Origin: Halovivax sp.
GTDB lineage: Archaea; Halobacteriota; Halobacteria; Halobacteriales; Natrialbaceae
DNA: 10,611 nt
Reading direction: 5' to 3'
Assembly (NCBI GenBank): GCA_007119345.1
Contig: SKPV01000088.1
Span: 1 to 10,611 of the forward strand
Numbering within the stretch: position 1 is the first letter of the stretch; each line of letters starts with the position of its first letter. Of the stretch, positions 1 to 6,565 are shown in pieces. A model generated the notes under the pieces. That model searched no databases. It saw only the letters and a program-made list of their open reading frames with translations, and was not told where the DNA came from. Both the position numbers and the translations under genes were made by a program.

Positions 1-1
1 C

Positions 2-826
2 GACGCCAGCGAGCGCGAACTGAGCGAGAGCGACCGCAGCGATATCGACAGCGAGCGCGACTCCGCCGAGCACACCGAGTCGACGTTCGACGAGAGCGAG
101 ACCGACCGGCAGGGCGCCGAGACGTCGCTCGACGAGAGCGAGAGCGACAGCACCTCCGCGGAGAGCGACGCCGCGGAGAGCGACTCCGCACTCGAAGAGA
201 GCGACCGCGACAGCAGCAACCAGGAGAGTGACCGCAGTCAAAACGAAGTAGACACGTCCGACATCAGCGACGAGAGCAGCGCCAGCGAGCGCGACGAGAG
301 CGTGACCGAGAGCGACCGGACCTACTCCGAGATCGACGGGAGTACCACCTCCGACGAGCGCGACGAGTCCGCCAGCGACCGCAGCGAGATGACCGAATCC
401 GAAGTCGACACCGACAGCGAGACCGACTCGGGCGTCGACGAAATCGACAGCACTGACACCGCGAGCGAATCCATCAGTGAATCGGACAGCGACCGCGACG
501 AGAGCACGAGCGATCTGAGCGAGAGCACCACCGACAGTTCGAGCGACAGCGAGCGCACCGAGAGCGATAACGAGAGCGAGCTCGACACTCGCGACCGCGA
601 CCGCTCCGACTCCGACGCCGACGCCGAACGCGAGGCGTCCGCGATCGAGAGCGACTCGAGCAGCTTCGAAGACGGATACGAATCCGACTGCGAATCCGGA
701 TCGGCCAACTCGTCGGTCGACAGCATCGACCAGACGAGCGTCGAGTCCGACACCACCCAGGGATCGACCCTGAGCTCGGCCGTCAACGCGGTCGTCGACG
801 CACTCATCTCGCTCGTCGCGAGATAA
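2..826 (+). CDS. SERD-repeat low-complexity acidic protein, 3' part only (5' end outside window)
   Basis: The frame is open from the first complete codon at position 2 to the TAA at 824-826, giving 274 residues. A GTG at 302 is an in-frame valine inside the repeat, not a convincing start. The sequence is almost wholly Ser, Asp, Glu and Arg in irregular SERD, ESDR and DESE units and is presumably disordered. Near the end it has LDTRD (581-595) and SDCE (683-694, the only Cys seen), in the same arrangement as the 6872-8755 gene. It closes with a different, non-repetitive tail of about 40 residues ending in a hydrophobic/amphipathic helix (LSSAVNAVVDALISLVAR) that could sit on a membrane or pack against a partner. 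The missing N-terminus may carry a signal or anchor. No enzymatic motif is seen and the function is unknown. That it is coding is supported by the shared C-terminal block and the T-run just after the stop. Confidence 0.82.
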   Translation, partial: DASERELSESDRSDIDSERDSAEHTESTFDESETDRQGAETSLDESESDSTSAESDAAESDSALEESDRDSSNQESDRSQNEVDTSDISDESSASERDESVTESDRTYSEIDGSTTSDERDESASDRSEMTESEVDTDSETDSGVDEIDSTDTASESISESDSDRDESTSDLSESTTDSSSDSERTESDNESELDTRDRDRSDSDADAEREASAIESDSSSFEDGYESDCESGSANSSVDSIDQTSVESDTTQGSTLSSAVNAVVDALISLVAR

Positions 827-848
827 CGACGGAGCGACCACCGCGGCA

Positions 849-854
849 TTTTTT
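849..854 (+). terminator. T-run terminator after the partial SERD gene
   Basis: Six consecutive T residues lie 22 nt after the TAA, in otherwise GC-rich DNA. Archaeal transcription commonly stops on such U-tracts without a strong hairpin. The full-length SERD gene has a matching T6 at nearly the same distance from its stop. Confidence 0.55.
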
Positions 855-913
855 CGGTCCCAGCGTTTCGGAGCGGCGGCCTCGAACGATCTGGACGATA
901 TTTCCTTCCGTGG

Positions 914-963
914 CGAGACCGATCGGTGCGGCACTTCTCTGGTGGTCGAGACCGATCGGTGCG
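914..963. repeat. 17-bp direct repeat, each copy containing the palindrome ACCGATCGGT
   Basis: Two identical copies of CGAGACCGATCGGTGCG occupy 914-930 and 947-963, a period of 33 bp, or about three helical turns. Inside each is the perfect 10-bp palindrome ACCGATCGGT (918-927 and 951-960). Two identical dyads on one DNA face suggest an operator for a cooperatively binding dimer, but the regulated gene is uncertain because the next ATG is 220 bp away. Confidence 0.6.
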
Positions 964-1147
964 CCAGTCGCTCCGTCCTCGGTATCGATCGGGGACGGTG
1001 GTCGAAACATGCGCGGGATCGATCGGGACCGGAGGTCGTCTCGTGATCTGGACCGACAGCGTCGCGAGCGGTTTCGAATCTTCGTTTCGCAGCCGACAGT
1101 CATCACCGGGAATGGGATCGTCCGGTTTTCATGTCAATCGAGTCATG

Positions 1148-1153
1148 TTTATT
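1148..1153 (+). promoter_or_regulatory. TATA-like box for the membrane protein gene
   Basis: TTTATT is centred about 32 nt before the ATG at 1183. This predicts a transcript start within a few nucleotides of the ATG, the near-leaderless arrangement common in haloarchaea. It supports 1183 over the upstream in-frame codons. Confidence 0.5.
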
Positions 1154-1182
1154 GCCACCCGAGGCGTCTATACTCCCGTACC

Positions 1183-2040
1183 ATGGCAACAACTACCGAG
1201 AGTCCCGGCCACACGGGCGACGAATTCGACACCGACCGACCGGACGAACGGCGCTCCGCGCTCGCGACGGTCCGGCTGGGAGCGTTCTCGCTCTCGCTCG
1301 CGCTGGCCGGGCTGCTGAGCGTGCTGTTCCTCCCGGACCTGCTCGCCACGCTCGTGACGGGCTGGACCGCCGAAGGGGCGGCGGAACTCGGCATCCACCG
1401 ACTCCACGTGATGGGCATCGCCGCGGTCGTGTCGGTGTTCCTGCTCGGCCTGTTCGCACAGGCCTACCAGCCCAGAAAGCGGATCGCCTCGATGTGGGGT
1501 GCGTTCCTCGTCATCCTCGCCGTCACCGCCGGCACCGTCTGGTACGGCGTCGGTCGGCCCGAAGAGGTCATCCCGTTCTTCCTGCTCACGGGGATCGCCC
1601 TCCTCGCGCACCCGGCGGGTCGGCGGCTCTTCCGGCGCGACGACAGTTACAGCCCGGCGCTGCTGGCGCTGGTCGCCGTCGCCGCGGTGCCGCTGCTCGC
1701 GTTCGTCGCGACGCAACTGAGCCTCACCACGAGCGCGGTCGATCCGCACGCCCTGGACGGCCACTACGTCATGATGGCGGGGCTCGCTATCGCGCCGCTC
1801 GCCTACGGCGCCGTCTCCGCGCTTGGCTTCGTCGGCTGGCGCCTCGCCGCGTGGCTCGCGGCGCTACCGATGGCCTACTACGGTCTGATGGCGATCTCGT
1901 TCCCCGACCAGAGCGGCGCGGCGGGAACGGTGTGGGCGGTCGCGGCCGTCATCTGGGCGATCGCGTTCGTCGCGGTGGCGGAGTACTCGCGCCGCGGGCC
2001 CTCTGGGGTGCGCCGACGGGAGATCGAGCGATCGAGCTGA
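1183..2040 (+). CDS. Polytopic membrane protein of unknown function, 285 aa
   Basis: The start is the ATG at 1183, just after a TATA-like box. The same frame runs open to 910, but that stretch reads as Arg-rich non-coding translation. After an acidic, Ser/Thr-rich cytoplasmic-looking N-terminus (about residues 1-28) come roughly eight hydrophobic segments, near 31-51, 72-93, 103-121, 127-143, 157-178, 193-213, 218-237 and 248-266, followed by a short basic C-terminal tail. The positive clusters (RKR at 98-100, RRLFRR at 147-152, RRR at 277-279) would lie on the cytoplasmic face. Histidines near or in membrane segments (HRLH at 72-75, HY at 194-195) are notable but do not match a motif I can name. 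No transporter signature is recognised. It probably belongs to a haloarchaeal-specific family of uncharacterised membrane proteins. It lies 65 bp upstream of the CoA-binding protein gene on the same strand, with a T5 tract between them. Confidence 0.85.
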   Translation: MATTTESPGHTGDEFDTDRPDERRSALATVRLGAFSLSLALAGLLSVLFLPDLLATLVTGWTAEGAAELGIHRLHVMGIAAVVSVFLLGLFAQAYQPRKRIASMWGAFLVILAVTAGTVWYGVGRPEEVIPFFLLTGIALLAHPAGRRLFRRDDSYSPALLALVAVAAVPLLAFVATQLSLTTSAVDPHALDGHYVMMAGLAIAPLAYGAVSALGFVGWRLAAWLAALPMAYYGLMAISFPDQSGAAGTVWAVAAVIWAIAFVAVAEYSRRGPSGVRRREIERSS

Positions 2041-2076
2041 CGATTCGACCCCGTCTTCGCCCTTCAGGACGCGGCG

Positions 2077-2081
2077 TTTTT
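2077..2081 (+). promoter_or_regulatory. T-rich element: terminator of the membrane gene or TATA-like box of the CoA-binding gene
   Basis: TTTTT lies 36 nt after the membrane protein stop and 25-29 nt before the ATG at 2106. It fits either an archaeal U-tract terminator or a degenerate TATA element for a leaderless message. The sequence cannot decide between the two. Confidence 0.3.
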
Positions 2082-2105
2082 CCCTCCAGCGTACGAATCC
2101 CACCC

Positions 2106-2522
2106 ATGCCCGTAGAAACGGACGAGGAAGTGCGAGCGGCCCTCGAGCTGGAAACGGTCGCCGTCGTCGGCTGTTCGTCGACGCCGGGGAAGGACGCCCA
2201 CGAGATCCCGCGGTATCTCCTGGCGCAGGGGTACGAGATCGTTCCGGTGAATCCCAACGCCGACGAGGTACTCGGGCGGCCCGCGTACGACTCCCTCGCG
2301 GACGTCGAAGGGGAGATCGACGTGGTCGACGTGTTCCGGCCGAGCGACGAGGTGCCCGGCATCGTCGACGACGCGCTCGCGCGCGAGGACGTCGACGTCG
2401 TCTGGCTCCAGCTCGGGATCCGCGACGACGACGCCGTCGCTCGGGCCGAATCGGCCGGTCTGCGGGTCGTCCAGGATCGGTGCATGAAACCCGAACACCG
2501 CCGACTCGTCGCGTCGGCCTGA
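2106..2522 (+). CDS. CoA-binding domain protein (YccU/COG1832 type), 138 aa
   Basis: This is a small single-domain Rossmann-fold protein of the CoA-binding family that includes the N-terminal nucleotide-binding domain of succinyl-CoA synthetase alpha subunits. The glycine-containing loop VAVVGCSSTPGKDAHEIPRY (about residues 18-37) follows the first strand. VPVNPNADEVLGRPAYDSL (46-64) is the characteristic second block. VVDVFRPSDEVPGIVDDAL (73-91), WLQLGI (100-105) and the terminal VVQDRCMKPEHRR (121-133) complete the family pattern. At 138 aa it has the normal length, and the start matches the usual short acidic N-terminus. It is expected to be cytosolic and to bind CoA or an acyl-CoA. Its cellular role is unestablished and no catalytic partner lies next to it. 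The identification rests on motif recognition and is firm at family level. Confidence 0.93.
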   Translation: MPVETDEEVRAALELETVAVVGCSSTPGKDAHEIPRYLLAQGYEIVPVNPNADEVLGRPAYDSLADVEGEIDVVDVFRPSDEVPGIVDDALAREDVDVVWLQLGIRDDDAVARAESAGLRVVQDRCMKPEHRRLVASA

Positions 2523-2660
2523 TCGTGCGGATCGATCGACCCGGCGATTTCGGCACCCATCGGATCCGGTCCCGGATGAGGGACGCCGTCGGCAGCCGAC
2601 CGATCCGGAGCGCACAGTTTCACCAGAATTCCGTCGGTCGGCGTAAATGTCCCCCGCTCG

Positions 2661-2665
2661 TTTTT
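2661..2665 (+). terminator. Possible T-run terminator after the CoA-binding gene
   Basis: TTTTT lies about 140 nt after the TGA at 2520-2522. It is the first run of T of this length downstream. It is weak evidence because of the distance and the absence of a stem. Confidence 0.3.
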
Positions 2666-2940
2666 CGTCGTGGGGCGTCTACGAACCCCGAGGTTGGGTC
2701 AGTGACCGATCTTCGATATGGTGGAGCGGCGCGGTCGGGACGCCGTCGTGAGGATACGGTACGAAGAACCATCTCCGGAGCGAGTCGGTTCGTATCGCGT
2801 CCGGAACTCGCGTCGACGGGGACCACTCGCCGCCGCTCGCCCCGCGATCGACGCCCGATCGAGGCCGGCGGATTCCCGCTGCCCGTCGCTGGCCGCTCGC
2901 CTCGCGCTCGCTCTACCAGTTCGGCCCTCGCCACTCGCGA

Positions 2941-2954
2941 TGGTATCGATACCA
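2941..2954. promoter_or_regulatory. 14-bp perfect palindrome directly before the Bat-like regulator start
   Basis: TGGTATCGATACCA is its own reverse complement and ends 1 nt before the ATG at 2956. A dimeric regulator bound here would cover the start of a leaderless or short-leader transcript, so autorepression by the downstream HTH_10 protein is a natural inference. In RNA it could form only a short hairpin. Confidence 0.55.
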
Positions 2955-2955
2955 C

Positions 2956-3603
2956 ATGATAATCACAGACATCTCGGTCCCGACGGCTTCGTTCCCCCTG
3001 GGACGGCTCCTCGAGGAGTACCCGGACGTGTCGATCGAACTCGAGACCATGGTCCCGCTGCACGACTCGATCATCCCGCTGTTCTGGGTGGAAGACGGCG
3101 ACGAACGAGAGATCGAGGAGACCCTCCGCGAGGACGCGCTGACGGATTCGGTCAGGTTGCTCACCGAAACCGACGGCCGAACCCTGTACGAGATTCACTG
3201 GAGTTCGGACGTCAACAGCCTCGTACAGCCGCTCATCGAGGTCGGCGCGGAGATCCTGAGCGCCGAGGGCGCCGCCGACGAGTGGGACTTCCGGTTGCAG
3301 TTTCGCAGTCACGAGGATCTCGACGACTTTCGCAGCCGGTGCCAGGAGAACGAGATCGGGATCGAACTCCGTCGACTGTACAATCCGTCGGTGCCGGTCG
3401 AAGGGGGCCCGCTCTCCATCGAACAGCGCGACGCGCTCGTCACGGCGTACCTCCACGGCTACTACAAGGTCCCCCGGGAGGCGAACCAGACCGATCTCTC
3501 GGCCCAGATCGGGGTGAGCGACAACGCGCTGTCCCAGCGGCTTCGTCGGGGCACCGCGCGCCTCATCGAGGAGTCGCTCTTCCCCGAGCGTCGGGGGTCC
3601 TGA
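2956..3603 (+). CDS. Bat-like HTH_10 transcriptional regulator (bacterio-opsin activator family), 215 aa
   Basis: This is a stand-alone member of the bacterio-opsin-activator family, expected to be a cytosolic DNA-binding regulator. The N-terminus (IITDISVPTASFPLGRLLEE, then PDVSIELETMVPL) is the typical opening of the haloarchaeal Bat sensor-like domain, which fixes the ATG at 2956 as the start. That N-terminal domain runs to about residue 150 and includes a conserved-looking WDFRLQFRSHEDLDDFR segment (110-126). The C-terminal HTH_10 domain covers about 153-205: LSIEQRDALVTAYLHGYYKVPRE, then a helix-turn-helix around DLSAQIGVSDNALSQRLRRGT (180-200). The length is normal. The next gene encodes a larger protein ending in the same two domains, so the pair may share targets or regulate one another. 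A 14-bp palindrome abuts the start. The effector is unknown, and no opsin or carotenoid gene is in view. Confidence 0.93.
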   Translation: MIITDISVPTASFPLGRLLEEYPDVSIELETMVPLHDSIIPLFWVEDGDEREIEETLREDALTDSVRLLTETDGRTLYEIHWSSDVNSLVQPLIEVGAEILSAEGAADEWDFRLQFRSHEDLDDFRSRCQENEIGIELRRLYNPSVPVEGGPLSIEQRDALVTAYLHGYYKVPREANQTDLSAQIGVSDNALSQRLRRGTARLIEESLFPERRGS

Positions 3604-3722
3604 CCGGCGGTCGAATCGGGCCGTCGACCCGGGACAATCCGGTATTTGGCCGTTCCTCTCGCGCCCGCCCGTCCCACTCCCTCCGGAGCGACGACCGTCG
3701 AGAGCCCGTCATCGCGCGGCGT

Positions 3723-3748
3723 CCGTCGCTCCACTTCCAGAGCGACGG
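3723..3748 (+). other. Stem-loop: 9-bp perfect stem, 8-nt loop
   Basis: CCGTCGCTC (3723-3731) pairs perfectly with GAGCGACGG (3740-3748) around the loop CACTTCCA. It lies 120 nt after the Bat-like stop and 143 nt before the sensor start. It has no following T-run, so it is not a classical terminator. It may shape the 3' end of the first message or the leader of the second. Confidence 0.5.
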
Positions 3749-3806
3749 CCGTGAGCCGCCCGTATTGCGCCCATCCTCGAGCGTCGCCGACCGCTCGCCG
3801 CGTCGC

Positions 3807-3828
3807 TCGGCTTCGAGGTCGAAGCCGA
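3807..3828. promoter_or_regulatory. 10-2-10 inverted repeat upstream of the sensor-regulator gene
   Basis: TCGGCTTCGA and its exact reverse complement TCGAAGCCGA flank the dinucleotide GG, forming a 22-bp dyad that ends 62 nt before the ATG at 3891. The 2-nt spacer makes a DNA operator more likely than an RNA hairpin. A smaller dyad, CTCGA-AA-TCGAG, follows at 3842-3853. The position suits an activator site just upstream of the basal promoter. Confidence 0.55.
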
Positions 3829-3890
3829 CCGTGAAAATCGCCTCGAAATCGAGAGTCGTACCTATCGGCGTCCGCCGGACTAGGCTACGT

Positions 3891-6386
3891 ATGTCCCTCA
3901 CATCTCCGCTCGTCGGCGATTCGTTCCAGGAAGAGGTGGTCGAAGCGACGCCGGGCGGGATCGTCTCCGTCGACGAGCGGGGGACGATCGTCTTCGCGAA
4001 TCGGCGTATCGAATCGATGCTGGGGTACGCGCCGGACGAGCTGATCGACGAGTCCCTCGACCGAATCGTCCCGGCGGACGGGACGGCTACCCCTCCGCTC
4101 GGCGACGTCGATGCGATCGCGGCGGCGGTGGAGGAGGCCACGTCCGGACGATGGACGGGCGATCACGCGTTCCGACACGCCGACGGCCACGACGTGCCGG
4201 TCGCGCTCGTCGTCGTGGAGTTCACCCACGAGGATCGCCGGTTTCTCGGACTGGCGGCGCGCGAACGATCGGAACGCGAGCGTTCGGAGGTGAACGTCGA
4301 TCGCTACCGGACGATCCTGGAGACGATCGAGGGAGCCGCCTACGTGCTCGATGCCGGCGGACGATTCGCGGTCGTCAACGACCCGTTCGTCGAGTGGACG
4401 GGCTACGCACGTGAGGAGGTGATCGACACCGAGGCGTCGGTGGTGATCGACCGGACGGACCGAGTCGGTGCCGACGCAACCGGGCGGGATCCACGTCCGA
4501 CCGATCGTCGGGTCGAAACGTACGATGCGTCGGTGCGGGCGGCGGACGGGTCGGAACTGTCCGCCGAACTGCGACTCGCGCCGCTGTTCGACGCACAGGA
4601 GCACGCCATCGAGGGGACCCTTTGCGTCCTCACCGATCTCGCCGAGCGTACCGCCTACGAGAGCCGAATCGAAGCGCTCAACTCGGTCAACGCGGAACTC
4701 TCCCGGGCCGAAACGGCCGCCGACATCGCTCGAACGGGACTGAACGCCCTCGAACGGGTGTCCGGCGTCGACGCCGGGTGTATCCGGCTGTACGACGCCG
4801 AGACGAACTCGCTCGAACTGGTCGATCTGTCCGACGCGGCCGCCGACCTGGTGGACGCCGCCGTCGCGTTCGACCTGGAGCGGACGCTCGCCGGACGCGC
4901 CTACCGCGAGGAAACGATCGTGCGCAACGATCGGGCAGGAGGGGGGCGGACCGGCGCCGATCCGGATCGCACGAGCCTGCACCTACCCCTCGGCGAGCAC
5001 GGCGTCGCGACGGTCTTCGCCCCGAACGGCGAGAGAATCGAGGAACCGGGCCTCGCCGTGATACGGGCGCTGGCGGCCGGCGTTAGATCGGCGCTCGATC
5101 GATCCGAGCGGGAGGAAACGCTCCGGACCGCCGAGCGCCGGCTCCGAACGCAACACCACCAGCTCGACACGTTACATCGGATCACGACGCTCGTCCGTGA
5201 GATCGGCGATCACCTCATCGAGGCGACGACGAGGGCGGAACTCGAGCGGACGGTTTGCGAGCGAATCGTCGGATCGGAGTTCTACCGGAGCGCGTGGATC
5301 GCCGACGTCGGCGCGACCGGCGAAACCGTCGACGTCGCGGCCGGAGCCGGCCTCGAGGAGCGGTACCTGGACGCGCTCGATTCGATGTCCCTCCCGACCC
5401 TCGGCGGCGGAACCGTCGAACGAGTGCTGCGAACGGGGAAGACCCAGGTCGTCCGCCACTACCGGCGGGTCGGTGCCGCCACGGAAGCGGAGGCGGTCGA
5501 CACCGTCGAGCCCGTCGACCGAATCGAAGCGCTGGCCGCGGTTCCGATCGCCTTCGGGGACCGGGTCGACGGGGTGCTCGTGGTGAACGGCGTTCGAGGG
5601 GACGTCTTCACCGAGAGCGCGGTCGACGGGTTCGAATCCCTCGGCAAGCTGATCGGCTTCGCGCTCACCGCGCTCCGAACCAGGGACCTCCTCCTGACCG
5701 ATTCGGTCGTCGAACTCGAACTCGCGATCAGGGATTCGTCGGACGTGTACGCGTCGCTGACGGCGGAGCTCGGCTGTCGGATTCGGTTCGAGCGATCGGT
5801 CTCCACCGAGGCTGGGAAGGTCATCACGTACCACGTCGTCGACGGCGTCGAACCGGGGCGCGCCCTCGAACTGGCCGAGGAGGCGCCCGAGATCGAGCGT
5901 GCGCGAGTCCTCTCGGTACGGGACGAGGGGTTCGTCCTCCAGACCGTGACCGCGGACTCGCTGGGAACGATCGCGCTGGAAGCGGGTGCGACGATTCGAT
6001 CGGCCGTCGCGGAAGGCGGCGAGATGCGGGTGACGCTCGAAGCGCCGGGGACGGCGAACGTCCGCGAAATCGTCGCCGCGTTCGGCGAGCGGTCCGAGAC
6101 CGTCGAACTACTGGCGAAGCGAGACCGCGACAGCGACGTCCAGACCGCCGCGGATTTTCGCGAACGCCTCTCGGGGCGACTCACGGAGAAACAGCGCGCG
6201 GCGATCGAATCCGCCATCGCCTCGGGCTACTACGACTGGCCTCGCGCGATCACCGCCGAGGAACTCGCCGAATCGATGGGGACCTCCTCCGCGACGCTCC
6301 ATCAACACCTCCGAAAGGGAGTCTGGCACCTCGCGTCGGCGTTCGCCGGCGAACCGGCCGGCGCGAACGCGGAGGAGAAACGATGA
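3891..6386 (+). CDS. PAS-PAS-GAF-GAF-Bat-HTH_10 sensor/transcription regulator, 831 aa
   Basis: This is a multidomain one-component regulator. PAS 1 spans about residues 10-120 (GIVSVDERGTIVFANRRIES, then MLGYAPDELI). PAS 2 spans about 135-250 (YRTILETIEGAAYVLDAGGR, then WTGYAREEVI). GAF 1 covers about 262-400, followed by a helical linker at 400-430 and GAF 2 at about 435-597. The Bat GAF/HTH-associated domain occupies about 605-755. The C-terminal HTH_10 lies at about 762-816 (LTEKQRAAIESAIASGYYDW, then EELAESMGTSSATLHQHLRK). No histidine-kinase H-box or ATP site is seen, so it should act directly on DNA rather than by phosphotransfer. PAS and GAF domains suggest sensing of redox, light or a small ligand, but the cofactor cannot be read from the sequence. 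The frame is open well upstream of 3891, but that sequence is Arg/Pro/Ser-rich. 3891 is the first ATG giving a PAS-type start, with a weak CCTATC element near -27. It overlaps the next gene by 4 bp. Confidence 0.93.
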   Translation: MSLTSPLVGDSFQEEVVEATPGGIVSVDERGTIVFANRRIESMLGYAPDELIDESLDRIVPADGTATPPLGDVDAIAAAVEEATSGRWTGDHAFRHADGHDVPVALVVVEFTHEDRRFLGLAARERSERERSEVNVDRYRTILETIEGAAYVLDAGGRFAVVNDPFVEWTGYAREEVIDTEASVVIDRTDRVGADATGRDPRPTDRRVETYDASVRAADGSELSAELRLAPLFDAQEHAIEGTLCVLTDLAERTAYESRIEALNSVNAELSRAETAADIARTGLNALERVSGVDAGCIRLYDAETNSLELVDLSDAAADLVDAAVAFDLERTLAGRAYREETIVRNDRAGGGRTGADPDRTSLHLPLGEHGVATVFAPNGERIEEPGLAVIRALAAGVRSALDRSEREETLRTAERRLRTQHHQLDTLHRITTLVREIGDHLIEATTRAELERTVCERIVGSEFYRSAWIADVGATGETVDVAAGAGLEERYLDALDSMSLPTLGGGTVERVLRTGKTQVVRHYRRVGAATEAEAVDTVEPVDRIEALAAVPIAFGDRVDGVLVVNGVRGDVFTESAVDGFESLGKLIGFALTALRTRDLLLTDSVVELELAIRDSSDVYASLTAELGCRIRFERSVSTEAGKVITYHVVDGVEPGRALELAEEAPEIERARVLSVRDEGFVLQTVTADSLGTIALEAGATIRSAVAEGGEMRVTLEAPGTANVREIVAAFGERSETVELLAKRDRDSDVQTAADFRERLSGRLTEKQRAAIESAIASGYYDWPRAITAEELAESMGTSSATLHQHLRKGVWHLASAFAGEPAGANAEEKR
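6371..6377 (+). promoter_or_regulatory. Shine-Dalgarno of the 60-aa coupled gene
   Basis: GGAGGAG lies 5 nt before the ATG at 6383, inside the end of the sensor coding region. It is the clearest ribosome-binding site in the window. It fixes the start of the small gene and points to translation from the sensor's message. Confidence 0.8.
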
Positions 6387-6565
6387 CCACGCACGTCAAA
6401 CTCTACGGCGACAAGGCGGAACGGTTCGAGGAGATCAAAGCCCACCTCACCGAGCAACTCGGCTACGAGCCGAGCAACCCGGAAGTTATCGGCCTCCTGA
6501 TGGCGACCGACGACGGCGAGCGACCGCTCGGGACGCCGATCTCCGCGCCGACCGAGCGCGAGTAG
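6383..6565 (+). CDS. 60-aa putative ribbon-helix-helix-like protein, coupled to the sensor gene
   Basis: The ATG at 6383 overlaps the sensor's TGA in an ATGA junction and has GGAGGAG 5 nt upstream, so the two are almost surely one transcript with coupled translation. The protein begins with a short strand (THVKLYG, residues 3-9), then a charged amphipathic helix (DKAERFEEIKAHLTEQLG, 10-27), then a second helix introduced by SNPEVIGLLMA (31-41), and ends in an acidic flexible tail. Strand-helix-helix in about 45 residues is the layout of ribbon-helix-helix DNA-binding proteins, which act as dimers through the N-terminal strand. The second helix is more weakly defined, so the family call is tentative. 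It could also be a small adaptor binding the sensor's regulatory domains. The compact acidic composition and RBS make the gene itself secure. Confidence 0.85.
   Translation: MTTHVKLYGDKAERFEEIKAHLTEQLGYEPSNPEVIGLLMATDDGERPLGTPISAPTERE

Larger units (their letters stand above)
827..1182. other. Intergenic region with paired 10-bp palindromes and a promoter
   Basis: No credible gene is present. The plus frame of the downstream gene is open back through here, but its translation is Arg-rich and lacks the acidic bias, and a TATA-like box lies just before the 1183 ATG. The region holds the T6 tract at 849-854, a 17-bp direct repeat (914-930 and 947-963), and looser GATCGATCGGG-like copies further down (about 985-1030). 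Confidence 0.6.
2523..2955. other. 433-bp intergenic region with no credible gene
   Basis: All frames here translate to Arg/Pro/Ser-rich sequence without the acidic haloarchaeal signature, so I see no gene. The notable contents are a T5 tract at 2661-2665 that may end the CoA-binding gene's transcript, and the 14-bp palindrome at 2941-2954 before the next gene. No good TATA box is visible at -25 to -32 from the 2956 ATG, so a longer leader or a degenerate promoter is possible. Confidence 0.55.

Noticed and set aside
1..826. CRISPR array or satellite DNA at the left edge and at 7000-8650
   Set aside because: The repeats are irregular, have no fixed period or unique spacers, and keep one reading frame with protein-level motifs and a proper stop.
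302..826. A 174-aa gene starting at the GTG at 302
   Set aside because: The frame is open to the window edge with the same repeat composition, so 302 is internal.
910..1182. In-frame N-terminal extension of the membrane protein to 910
   Set aside because: The extra 91 residues are Arg/Pro-rich with scattered Cys and Trp, unlike the acidic true N-terminus. A TATA-like box at 1148-1153 lies inside the extension at the right distance for 1183.
2620..3456. Minus-strand open frame of 278 codons over the Bat-like gene
   Set aside because: It is a shadow of a confidently identified plus-strand gene. High GC suppresses stops, and no domain is recognised.
2718..3890. Long upstream extension of the sensor-regulator frame
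   Set aside because: It would run antiparallel in composition through the whole Bat-like gene in another frame, and it reads as Arg/Pro/Ser-rich shadow sequence. PAS homology begins right after 3891.
3885..4982. Minus-strand open frame of 365 codons inside the sensor gene
   Set aside because: The plus strand encodes clear PAS and GAF domains here. The minus frame has no recognisable motif.
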